Source: Lichenostomus cassidix
Lineage: Eukaryota > Chordata > Aves > Passeriformes > Meliphagidae
DNA length: 64,000 bases
Assembly (NCBI GenBank): GCA_008360975.2
Contig: CM039211.1
Span: 74,443,663-74,507,662, forward strand
Direction of reading: 5' to 3'
A program made the translations under genes and the position numbers. A model generated the notes under the pieces. The model searched no databases and had not been told where the DNA came from. It saw only the letters and a list, made by a program, of their open reading frames with translations. Positions 46,326 to 56,699 of the stretch are shown here, one piece after another. Every line of letters starts with the position of its first letter. Position 1 is the first letter of the stretch.

Positions 46326-49300
46326 TAAGTGGATTTCTCATTTTTGGTTGGGATGGGATGAGCCTGAGGATGCTGGACTCAGCGATTGAAATAGATCTTG
46401 TTGTTCCTTGGCATGTGTTAGATTTGGTGAACTTGACAGAGTGATTATCGGTGGGGAATGTGCTGGATGAGAGAGGAATCGCCAGAAAACTCTTGCCCTG
46501 CCTGCCGCCATCGCCGTGCTCTCTGCGGACAGCTTAGAAACAGAAAAGCAGAAACAAAGAAGGGTGTGGTTAGCGAATCAGAGGTGGCTTTGTGTTTCAG
46601 CCTCTCGGTGAGCAGAGGGTGATGGAGTCCAGATCTGCACACTCCTGCCTGGTTTGTGTTCCAGGGCTTTTCCAGGATCGGCTCTTGGAAACCAGGGGGG
46701 GCACGGAGCTTCCAAAAACATTTAGCTGAGCCGTGTCATCCCAAATCCTGTTTTATAAACCAGGATTGTTTGTAATACTAAGGTATTCCTGTCCCTGCAC
46801 TTTAGAACTCCACCCTGTGATGTTTGTTGCACCTCCAGCTTCAGTGGGGGCGAAACAGGACAAGTATGGAGACTTGTGACTGGGACAAGAGGTCACCTTG
46901 TCCCCAGCTGGGGAGTCCTGGGCAGGATCTCTGTCACCGCAGAGTGCCAGGTGTCACCAGGCTAAGGGACTGTGAGACTGAGGCAGGGCTGGCAGCCCTT
47001 GCTGTGCTTCTGGGCAGTTCCAGGGGGCTGGAGTGACCAAAGCAGCACCAGGGCACAGCTTGTGGCACTGCATGGGGCCAGGGTGACCTCGCAGGCTGCC
47101 GGCCCTGTCCCCTGGCTGAAGGGCTGTCACCAAAGCTTCAGGGCATGCCCGTGCTGGCATCGGACACTCGAGAGCAGCCCCTCCTCTCCCTGGCTGGGAA
47201 AAGAGCCTCAGTCACTCACCTGGCGTTCCGTGGCCGCCTCGGTGTCGCACAGCACCCCGCGGGGATGGCAAACGGGGCTGAGCCGGGCTGAGCCGGGCTG
47301 GGAAGGGCTGGGAAGGGCTCAGCTCCTCCTGGGGTGGGGAAGGAGGAGTGCACAGCTCCCTGAGGAAGCACCTCGCTGTCCTTAGCCTCTGGGAGCTGCA
47401 GGCACGAGCTGCCTGGGTGATCACACCGCAGCTCAGCTCGCCGGAGCTTGACGCGTGTCGCCGTGACCTCTCGAGGTTTCCCTGTGGCACAGTGTGTCCT
47501 CGGAAGAATTCTTTTGAGAATTGATTTTTTTGTGTTCCGTTTCTTATATCTCACGGTGTTAGTAGTGTTAATGTTTGAGAGAGGAGCTAGTTTGCTGCGT
47601 AAACTGATTTTCTTTTTTTTTTTTTAATGAAGAAATGAGATCCACCACTGCAAAGTAACCTTCTTTATAAATAAAAGAAACCCAAAGTGAGGGAGAAAGG
47701 AGGAAAATTCTATTTGACTCCCACCAAATGCCCACTTTAAATATCTATAATATCTATATTATATCTTTATAATATCTATGTAAATATCTACTGCTACAGT
47801 ATCTCCAAACACTGCAGGTTTTTTTGGGTTTAGGTGTTTCAATAATTTCTTTGGACCAAAGGTACCTTCTCTATCAGTCTGTGTCAGTCCCTCCAGGGCT
47901 GATGTCACATATGTGGCTGGTGTGTCACAGCCACTGCAGAGCCCTGTGATGCTGCACTGGACTCCACTTTTCCTGAATCATTGATATCAGCTTGCTGCTG
48001 TTTTGGGAGTGTTTTTATTTTAAAAGCTGAAACTATCTTCTGGCTCTGAAACAAAACACTTTCCAGCCTCTTGGAATTTGTCTGTTGTATTGGAAAACAA
48101 TTCACCACATCCAATTTTTGTTTGAGTGATCTCGGAGAATTAATTTTTATTTTGATTGAATGGAGGATAGGCTTGTGTTCATATAAAGATGGAGCAAAAA
48201 TTGCTTAATATCATGTCCAAGTGAAGACTGTTAAACCATGCAATTTGCAGTCATTTTGACATTATTTGCTTTCAGTGCTTATTCAGGGATTCAGAGATTA
48301 TTCTCTCTGCTTACTGAGAAAAAACCCAGCTTTTAATTAATGCTTGCAGGATTAATTCTGCGTGATCTGAAGTGTAGAACTCACCTGCTGCTCCTAGAAC
48401 CCTCCTGAAAAGTTAACTTTCTTCCTCAGAAGTTTATTACAACTGGGAAAAAAACCCAAACCACCACCTAGACAAATCTGAATCTTTATCCCCAGTGGAA
48501 AGTGAGTTATCTCCCCCAGCTATCAGCTGGTGTTTTCCCAATTTACAGGAGAGCTTCAGCCCGTTGCCCAGGCTGTGGGTGGCAGGGACAGTGTGGGTGT
48601 GGTGACAGCAGCCTGCTGGTGGCACAGCTCCTGTGCTCCTGGGGAATTCAGGCTCTGCTGGTGGCTTGGAGCTATTTCACGTATGGAGCTCATGAATTAA
48701 ACATTAATGGTTCCTCTCAGCCTCTGTGGTCAGTGAACAGCATTCTGGGGTTGTGTTTGGAGCTGAGTGGTCGGTGTGGCAAGATGCTGTGTGTTTCACA
48801 GTTCTTAAATGCTGGTGGAACATTCCTAAAGGCTGGTGGAACATAAAGTCCAGTTGTAATTTGGGATCGGTGAGTAACTTAGCCAGACACAAGTGCTGTG
48901 ACAAGCAGCCTGGGAGATTCCTGGAGTTTGCTGAGGAGGATTTTTTTGTCACAAGTGCTCAGCTAGCCAAAATAGGAAAGGTGCTCTGCCACGAGGGTTT
49001 GTGAATAGAGTCATGGCAGGAGTGACTCTTCTGGTCACAGTGGTCATGAAATGGTTGGGTTTGAATTTTTTGCTGTAGTTTTCTTAAAAGCTGCTGTTTA
49101 CAGAAGTAAAGCACCAGGGAAAAGAAGATGACAGGGATGGTAGGGAACATGTTGTTGTCCCTTGTGCAAACAGGTGGCCCTCAGTTCCCCCAGCTCTAGG
49201 TGGGCTGCAGAGGAAGGAAATTCCTAGACTTTTACACTAGGTTACTCCCCTTTGAAGCAGCTAGGGGTTATTTAGTGGTTGTGTTGTGTAAAGAACCCCT

Positions 49301-50700
49301 GAAACTAAAGGTCTGTTCTGCACCAGCACCCTAAAACATGCAGAGGGACAGCAGAGAGGTGTCTGCCCATGGCATGTGGCTAATATTTGCCAAGTGCTGA
49401 TCTGGTGTGCATCTCTGTTATCTTTTAACTTTGGCCCAGGGTTCGAAGTTCCCCTTTTGTTTAAAAACTGATTTCACAGGGAGGTCATGGCTTTTAGCTA
49501 ATCCAGCAGCACTAGAGGTCTGTGAAATGTAAAATGGAGCTGAGGAAAGCCCTGAAGGCCACACAGAAAAGCCCTGTGGGTGAATCCCCAGTCATGGCAG
49601 TGTGCAGAGAGCCTGGGCAAGTGACAGAGGGGAGGAAGTGATTAATCTGCTGTGGAATGTTCTAGTGTTGGCACAGCCAGCCTCAAAGCAGAGGATAAAC
49701 CCTGATAAATCCACTTCAGGCACAGCTCTCTGACAAGTAACATTTGAGATGTTTAAGTGTTAATGACAACTCTCCTGCCTTTTGATCCCAGAGATTTGGT
49801 CCTACAGTGCCAGGGCAGCGAGGGAGAACAGGCACTTCTGTAATTCATGGCAAAGCTTCTGTTATTCCTTGTGCAGCCTTTCAATTCTGCTGTAGGATTT
49901 ACTGTCAGGTGTCTTTCTAACAAAAATTGTTGTGCTTTGAAGCTGCTTTTAAGGGATGATCAGAGAACATTTGGGAAGCTCTTCCCAAAATTCCATTGGG
50001 AGCTGGATCTCCCTCCAAGTGCAGCAGAAATTCCAATTGCTGTGGTTTTTGCTGAGGATGTGGTGGTCACCCTGAGAACCAGATTAGAACTGGGGTTATG
50101 GTAAGAGGGTCTGAGGAATTGCATCCCTAAATCTGGCAGGATCCAAATGAAGTCCCAACCCCAGGGGCTGATGGCTTCTGGTCACTGCTGTCCCTCCTTG
50201 TCCCACACAGGAGCTCCAGTGACACCTCTGCGCCGTGCTGGAAGTGTTTGGGGCTTGAAATGGGAAGGATTTTCCTTGGGAATATCCTTTGGGTCCAGAG
50301 CTTCTGGCCTTGGCAGCTGCAGAGTTGGTTGGAAAAGTCACTGGGAAGAACAGTGACTGGGAAGTTTCCCAGTTCAGCCCAGCAGGTCTCAAAGGCTCCG
50401 AGAGGAATGTTTATTCTTTCCTTCCTTTTGGCATAACTTAATCTCCATCCTGCCATGAGCTATTAATTAATTAATTAATTTTTCACGGCAGAAATATTTT
50501 CTGAAACCTTTCCTCTTTCCTCCTTTGGACTTTAATTCTGATGTTGTTCCCTGATGTCATTTTGGAGGCAAAACTTGACAAAACCTCTGGGGAAGAGAAT
50601 GAAGACTTTGACGAGGTGATGAGTAGTGGAGAAGTAGGGAAAATTGTGGGGGTGAATCTTGAGAAAAGCTCTGTGGTGTTAAATAAATATTAAATAAATA
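46326..50700. other. intergenic, no gene seen
   Basis: No conserved frame or RNA gene recognised. GC content rises at 46.8-47.5 kb, with a small GCTGAGCCGG-type tandem repeat near 47276-47320. An (ATTA)n run is at 50461-50480. Confidence 0.5.
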
Positions 50701-50782
50701 TTTTGAAGCAAAAATGAGGGAATCAGTGGTGGAAAAGTAGGGGAATTTGGGGGAGGGGGGGAAACTTAAAAAAAAACCCCTA

Positions 50783-53110
50783 AGAGCTGAGAATGAGTAT
50801 TTTGGGGTAAAAATGAGCTAAAAAATTGTGTTAATAAGGAAAAATCAGATGATGAAACTGGAGATAATCAAGAGCTGAGAATGAGTATTTTGGGGTAAAA
50901 ATGACCTAATAAATTGTGGTAATAAGGAAAAATCAGGGGATAAAACTGGATTAATAAAGAGCTGAGAATTAGTATTTTGGGTAAAAATGAGCTAATAAAT
51001 TGTGATAATAAGGAAAAATGGGGGATAAAACTGGATTAATCAAGAGCTGAGAATGAGTATTTTGGGGTAAAAATGAGCTAATAAATTGTGGTAATAAGGA
51101 AAAAATTGAGGGATAAAACTGGAGATAATCAAGAGCTGAGAATGAGTATTTTGGGGTAAAAATGAGCTAATAAATTGTGGTAATAAGGAAAAATTGGGGA
51201 TAAAACTGAAGATAATCAAGAGCTGAGAATGAGTATTTTGGGGTAAAAATCAGCTAATAAATTGTGGAAATAAGGAAAAATCAGATGATAAAACTGGAGT
51301 AATCAAGAGCTGAGAATGAGTATTTTGAGGTAAAAATGAGCTAATAAATTGTGGTAATAAGGAAAAATCAGGGGATAAAACTGGATTAATCAAGAGCTGA
51401 GAATGAGTATTTTGGGGTAAAAATCAGCTAATAAATTGTGATAATAAGGAAAAATGGAGAATAAAACTGGACATAATAAAGAGCTGAGAATTAGTATTTT
51501 GGGGTAAAAATGAGCTAATAAATTGTGGTAATAAGGAAAAATCAGATGATAAACCTGGAGATAATCAAGAGCTGAGAATGAGTATTTGGGGTAAAAATGA
51601 GCTAATAAATTGTGCACAATAAGGAAAAATTGAGGGATAAAACTGGAGATAATCAAGAGCTGAGAATGAGTATTTTGAGGTAAAAATGAGCTAATAAATT
51701 GTGGTAATAAGGAAAAATCAGATGATAAAACTGGATTAATCAAGAGCTGAGAATGAGTATTTTGGGGTAAAAATGAGCTAATAAATTGTGGAAATAAGGA
51801 AAAATTGGGGGATAAAACTGAGATAATGAAGAGCTAAGAATGAGTATTTTGGGGTAAAAATGAGCTAAAAAATTGTGGAAATAAGGAAAAATCAGGGGGT
51901 AAAACTGAGATAATCCAGAGCTGAGAATGAGTATTTTGGGGTAAAAATGAGCTCAGAAATTGTGGACAATAAGGAAAAACCAGGGCGTAAAACTGGATTA
52001 ATAAAGAGCTGAGAATGAGTATTTTGGGGTAAAAATGAGCTAATAAATTGTGGTAATAAGGAAAAACCAGTGGATAAAACAGGATTAATCAAGAGCTGAG
52101 AATTAGTATTTTGGGGTAAAAATCAGCTAATAAATTGTGGAAATAAGGAAAAATCAGATGATAAAACTGGAGATAATCAAGAGCTGAGAATGAGTATTTT
52201 GGGGTAAAAATGAGCTAATAAATTGTGGTAATAAGGAAATATTGAGGGATAAAACTGAGATAATCAAGAGCTGAGAATGAGTATTTTGGGGTAAAAATGA
52301 GCTAATAAATTGTGGTAATAAGGAAAATTGGGGGATAAAACTGGAGATAATGAAGAGCTGAGAATGAGTATTTTGGGTAAAAATGAGCTAATAAATTGTG
52401 GAAATAAGGAAAAATCAGGGGATAAAGCTGGATTAATCAAGAGCTGAGAATGAGTATTTTGGGGTAAAAATCAGCTAATAAATTTTGTTAATAAGGAAAA
52501 ACCAGTGGATAAAACTGAGATAATCAAGAGCTGAGAATGAGTGTTTTGGGGTAAAAATGAGCTAATAAATTGTGGACAATAAGGAAAAATCAGATGATAA
52601 AACTGGATTAATAAAGAGCTGAGAATGAGTATTTTGGGGTAAAAATGAGCTAAAAAATTGTGGTAATAAGGAAAAATGGAGAATAAAACTGGAGATAATC
52701 AAGAGCTGAGAATGAGTATTTTGGGGTAAAAATGAGCTAAGAAATTGTGATAATAAGGAAAAATCAGGGGGTAAAACTGGATTAATCAAGAGCTGAGAAT
52801 GAGTATTTTGGGGTAAAAATGAGCTAATAAATTGTGGTAATAAGGAAAAATTGGGGAATAAAACTGGACATAATCAAGAGCTGAGAATAAATATTTTGGG
52901 GTAAAAATGAGCTAAAAAATTGTGGTGATAAGGAAATATTGGGGAATAAAACTGAGATAATCAAGAGCTGAGAATGAGTATTTTGGGGTAAAAATGAGCT
53001 AATAAATTGTGGTAATAAGGAAAAATCAGGGGGTAAAACTGGATTAATAAAGAGCTGAGAATGAGTGTTTGGGGTAAAAATGAGCTAATAAATTGTGGAC
53101 AATAACGAAA
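50783..53110. repeat. 87-bp minisatellite, about 27 copies
   Basis: The motif GAGCTGAGAATGAGTATTTT recurs 27 times with mean spacing of about 87 bp. Each unit continues GGGGTAAAAATGAGCTAATA and AATTGTGGTAATAAGGAAAA, then a more variable end with either GATTAATCAA or GAGATAATCAA. Copies differ by substitutions and 1-3 bp indels. Because 87 is a multiple of three, minus-strand frames stay open for several units without being genes. Confidence 0.97.
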
Positions 53111-53149
53111 TATGAGCAGGCAGGGATGCAAGGGGCGTGGCCAGCACAG

Positions 53150-53320
53150 GTGAGATGGGCGTGGCGATGGGAGTGACGATGGGAGTGACAATGGGAGTGG
53201 CGATGGGAGTGATGATGGGAGTGGCGATGGGAGTGATGATGGGAGTGGCGATGGGAGTGACGATGGGAGTGGCGATGGGAGTGACGATGGGAGTGATGAT
53301 GGGAGTGGTGATGGGCGTGG
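53150..53320. repeat. 12-bp minisatellite (GATGGGAGTGRY)
   Basis: About 14 tandem units of 12 bp, alternating GTGGCGATGGGA, GTGACGATGGGA and GTGATGATGGGA. It creates Met-Gly-Val repeat frames that are artefacts. It directly abuts a CpG-rich segment. Confidence 0.95.
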
Positions 53321-53394
53321 CGAGCACAGGTGTGCTGGGCGTGGCGACGGGCGTGGCGAGCACAGGTGAGAAGGGCGTGGCGAGCCCAGCGCGC

Positions 53395-53471
53395 CGGCGC
53401 GGGGCGGGGCCGAGGTGATTTAAGCCCCAGGAAGTTGTTTAGTCGCCATTTGCCCTTCGGCGCCCGGAGAG
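53395..53471 (+). promoter_or_regulatory. promoter-like block and first-exon candidate, left copy
   Basis: CpG-rich sequence with an Sp1-type GGGGCGGGGC at 53401-53410 and an AT-rich GATTTAAG nearby, then a possible exon GTCGCCATTTGCCC ending at a strong donor GGAGAG|GTAAGC (53471/53472). A diverged inverted copy lies at 55940-56020. Transcription is inferred only. Confidence 0.4.
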
Positions 53472-54378
53472 GTAAGCTGTGCCCGCCCCGGGCTCCCCAG
53501 CTCTTTTCCTCTGTGCCTCTTTCCTTCTGTATTTCTCTTCCTCTGTGCCTCTCCTGTACTTTTCTTCCTCTTCTGTACTTCTCTGTGCCTCTCCTGTGCT
53601 TTTCTCCCTCTTCTATATTTCACTGTGCCTCTTCTGGACTTTTCTTCCTCTTTTCTTCTGTACTTTTCTGTGCCTCTCCCGTACGTTTCTTCCCCTATAC
53701 CTCTTTTCTCTGTGCCTCTCCTGTACTTTTTTTATTCTGTACCTCTTTTCTTCTGTACTTTTCTGTGTGTCTCCTGTGCTTTTCTTCCTCTATTCCTTCA
53801 CTTTTCTGCTCTCCCTTCCTCCATCCCCCTCACTTCCCTCCCTCCCTCCCGGCCCGGCTCCCCCCTACCCTTCCCCTCCTTCCCCCTTCCTTCTCCGGTC
53901 ACCCCGGGTCCCTCCTGTCCCTGCTCCCCTTCCCCGCCGCCACTTTCCCTCACCTGCCCGCGATCTTCCCTCTCACCTGCCCGCAATCTTCCCTCTCACC
54001 TGCCCGCAATCTTCCTCCTCCCTCCTTTCCCCCCGGCACGGTGTCTCCCCCTGCTGGCTCTCCCTGGGCATTTCCCTCCAACCTGCTCTCCATCCTCCTT
54101 CCTTACCCCTCCCGGCCCGGTCACCCCCCTGCCCCTCATCCCTGGCACACCCCAACCCTACCCCTCATCCCTCCCGCTCCTCATTCCACCCTTCCTTTCC
54201 CCCCTGTCCCCTCTCCCTGATCCCTTCCCTTCCCAATCTTCCCCCACCTTCCTCCAACCTTCCATCTCCCGTATTCCTCCCCGAATTCCTCCCCACCTCC
54301 CTCCGTCCTTGTCCCACCCTGACCACCCCCTCTGCCCCCTGTTCTCTTCCTCCATTCCCCCTCCTTCTTTCCCCGCAG
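53472..54378 (+). repeat. pyrimidine-rich tract with degenerate tandem repeats
   Basis: About 900 bp almost wholly C and T on the plus strand. Its first 300 bp repeats a unit around TTTTCTGTGCCTCTCCTGTAC. It would be the intron of the candidate transcript, ending at acceptor TTTCCCCGCAG|CCGCGG. Long stop-free frames here reflect composition. Confidence 0.85.
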
Positions 54379-54430
54379 CCGCGGGGCTGGGGGCGCCGGG
54401 GAATAATAAAGCCCAGAGGGCCGGAGCCCG
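54379..54430 (+). ncRNA. candidate short terminal exon, left copy
   Basis: Begins right after a canonical acceptor and contains AATAAA at 54405-54410, only 26 nt in, followed by GCCCAGAGGGCCGGAGCCCG. Joined to the candidate exon ending at 53471 it predicts a spliced RNA of roughly 100 nt without an ATG. The segment is nearly identical to the inverted copy at 55358-55310. Confidence 0.3.
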
Positions 54431-54594
54431 GCGCCCCCCTCCCTCCCTGGAACCCCCACACGGGGCCGGGCCCGCTCGGCGGGTCCCCCCATGCAGTTCA
54501 CAAGCACCGCCCGACACCGCCGGGGCTCCGGCTTCCCCCACATCACACTGGGGCTCCCCGGGAGGGTCGGGGCTGGGGGTTAGGGGGGCCCCCT

Positions 54595-55245
54595 CCTTAG
54601 GAGGGGGTCCCGGGGGGGCGGGGAGGGAGGGGGGAAGGAGGAGCCCCTCCGGAGGAGGGGGCCCGGGGGGGTGGGCCCTCCGGGAGGGGGTCCCCGGGGG
54701 TTGGGGGGCCCCCTCCGGAGGAGGGGGTCCGGGGGAGGGGGGGGGGCGGGAGGGGGGGGACTTCCCCCCCTCCAGTCCCCGCCCCCTCCTCCGGACCTCC
54801 TCCTCCGGAGGGGACCCACCCCGGCCCCCTCCCCGGGACCCCCTCCCCCGGACCGGGGCCCGGGGGCAGAGGGGGGAGTGCGTTCGTTTGACTGGCGATC
54901 TCTAGAGATGTGTATTCACGGAACAGAGTGACGTGACCCCTCCTCCTCCCCCAGGGCCCCCTCCGGGGGAGGGGGGTCCCCGGGGAGGGGGCCGGGGTGA
55001 GCCCCCTCCGGAGGAGGGGGTCCGGGGGAGGGGGCGGGGCAGGAGGGAGTCTCCGCCCCCTCCCCGGACCCCCTCCTCGGATCCCCCCCGGGGCCCCCTC
55101 CCGGAGGGCCTCCAGGACCCCCTCCTAATGAGGGCCCTTCCTAACCCCCACCCCCCAGGACCCCCTCCTGAGGGGCCCTTCTAACCCCGCCCAGCCCCCC
55201 ACCCCCAGGGACCCCCTCCTAAGGAGGAGGCCCACCCTGACCCCC
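54595..55245. repeat. GC-rich palindromic repeats in the inverted-repeat spacer
   Basis: Repeated CCCCTCCGGAGGAGGGG-type palindromes with runs of G and C, in both orientations. Strong G-quadruplex and hairpin potential. Interrupted by a balanced-composition island at about 54876-54936. Confidence 0.88.
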
Positions 55246-55309
55246 CCGGGGAGCCCCCAGTGCGGGCACAGCCCGTGTGGGGGGCTCCAGCGAGGGCGGG
55301 GGGCGCCGG

Positions 55310-55358
55310 GCTCCGGCCCTCTGGGCTTTATTATGCCCCGGCGCCCCCAGCCCCGCGG
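55310..55358 (-). ncRNA. candidate short terminal exon, right copy
   Basis: The minus strand has acceptor TTTTCCCCACAG followed by CCGCGGGGCTGGGGGCGCCG and AATAAA at 55332-55327. It mirrors the left copy almost exactly across the exon. A matching first-exon block exists at 56020-55940, but the donor GTAAGC seen in the left copy is not preserved there. Confidence 0.25.
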
Positions 55359-55370
55359 CTGTGGGGAAAA

Positions 55371-55930
55371 GATGGAGAGAGGGGGATGGAGGAAAGGAAT
55401 AGGGGGCAGAGAGGGTGGTCAGGGTGGGACAAGGACGAAGGCAGGTGGGGAGAGAAGGAGAGGACGGGGAATGAGGAGGAATAGCAGAAGATTAGGAGAG
55501 GTAGAGTGAAACGGGAGGGGAGAGGAAAGGTCCCTTTTCCCCCAAAGGGAGGGTGGACAGAGCAGGGAGAGTAAAAGGGGTAGATTAGTAGGGACAGGAG
55601 AGGACGGAGGCGTGGGGAAAGAAGGGAAGAGGGAAGGGAAAAGGGAGGAAGAAGGGGAGAAGGTAGAAGAGGACGAAGGGGTGAGTGGGATAAGTTTGGA
55701 GAAGCAAGGGAAGGTTTGAGGGGAGAGGGAAGGGAAGAGGAAGAAGAGGAGAAGGTAGAAGGGGACGGAGAGGCAAGGGAGGAAAGAAGGGAAGACGGGA
55801 GAGGGAAGGGAAGACGAAAGAAGAAGAGGAGAAGGCAGAAGAGGACAGAGGGGTGTGCGAGGAACGAAGGGAAGACAGGAGAGGGAAGAGAAGAGAGAGA
55901 AAGAAGGAGAATAGGTAGAAGAGAGGAGCG
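55371..55930. repeat. purine-rich tract, right arm
   Basis: About 560 bp almost wholly A and G on the plus strand (GGGAAGAGGAAG-like). Counterpart of the left pyrimidine tract in inverted orientation. Long frames predicted on either strand are compositional. Confidence 0.85.
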
Positions 55931-56029
55931 CGGACAGGGAGCTCCCGTCCGCGCCGCGCTCTCTGAGAGCAAATGGCGGCGGAGGCAATTTCCGGCCTTT
56001 AAGTCACCTCGGTTCGCACAGGTGAGCCA

Positions 56030-56115
56030 GGTTAGCGCTTCGCCCCGCGCAGCCGCACTGGAGCCCCGCACACCTGAGCCGGGTTGGGGCTCCGCACACC
56101 TGAGCCAGGTTAGGG
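56030..56115. repeat. short direct repeat in CpG-rich segment
   Basis: Two to three copies of a unit of about 30 bp containing GCACACCTGAGCC(G/A)GGTT, between the inverted repeat and the 39-bp minisatellite. Confidence 0.7.
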
Positions 56116-56154
56116 CTTAGCCCCCGAAGCCGCGCCCAACGCACCGCCCAGCCT

Positions 56155-56600
56155 CTCCTGGCCCAGCCCCGGCTCCGCCCCGAGCCCTGCCCGGTACGGG
56201 GCAGGACCATCGCCCCGGCTCCGCCCTGCCCGGTACGGGGCAGGACCATCGCCCCGGCTCCGCCCTGCCCGGTACGGGGCAGGACCATCGCCCCGGCTCC
56301 GCCCTGCCCGGTACGGGGCAGGACCATCGCCCCGGCTCCGCCCTTCCCGGTACGGGGCAGGACCATCGCCCCGGCTCCGCCCTTCCCGGTACGGGACAAG
56401 ACCATCGCCCCCGGCTCCGCCCCGAGCCCTGCCCGGTACGGGGCAGGACCATCGCCCCGGCCCCGCCCTGCCCGGTACGGCGCACGACCATCGCCCCCAG
56501 CTCCGCCCTGCCCGGTACGGGGCACGACCATCGCCCCTGCTCCGCCCCGAGCCCTGCCCGGTACGGGGCACGACCATCGCCCCGGCTCAGCCCCGCATAC
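56155..56600. repeat. 39-bp GC-rich minisatellite, about 10 copies
   Basis: GGTACGG recurs at 56193, 56232, 56271, 56310, 56349, 56388, 56435, 56474, 56514 and 56560, mostly 39 bp apart. The unit includes GGCTCCGCCCTGCCCGGTAC then GGGGCAGGACCATCGCCCC. Since 39 is divisible by three, three overlapping minus-strand frames of 155-253 codons stay open with 13-residue repeats; these are not considered genes. Confidence 0.95.
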
Positions 56601-56699
56601 CTGCACTGTCCCCGAAGCCGCGCGCCCGGTACCTGCCGGGCACCTCCTCCCGGGGACCCTCCGGGATCCCCCCCAGAGCCCCGGCCCCACCCCGGGCCC

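Larger units (their letters stand above)
53400..56020. repeat. GC-rich large inverted repeat
   Basis: Left arm about 53400-54475, right arm about 55270-56020 in opposite orientation, spacer about 0.8 kb. The best-conserved block is 54300-54470 against 55440-55285, sharing GTCCTTGTCCCACCCTGACC, CCGCGGGGCTGGGGGCGCCG and AATAAAGCCCAGAGGGCCGG. A second shared block is CGAGGTGA(T/C)TTAA followed by CGCCATTTGC. The tracts between are pyrimidine-rich in each copy's sense but more diverged. Confidence 0.8.

Noticed and set aside
51390..53191. Minus-strand frames with repeats like FYPKILILSS
   Set aside because: Artefact of the 87-bp minisatellite (29 codons per unit).
53085..53418. Met-Gly-Val and Thr-Pro-Ile repeat proteins
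   Set aside because: Translation of the 12-bp minisatellite.
53479..54905. Overlapping plus-strand open frames of 296, 373 and 426 codons rich in Ser, Leu, Phe and Pro
   Set aside because: They lie in a pyrimidine tract where stop codons are rare by composition; three frames are open at once and none resembles a protein family.
55331..56071. Minus-strand open frames of 246 and 189 codons
   Set aside because: Counterpart of the purine-rich tract; low-complexity Ser/Leu/Pro sequence caused by composition.
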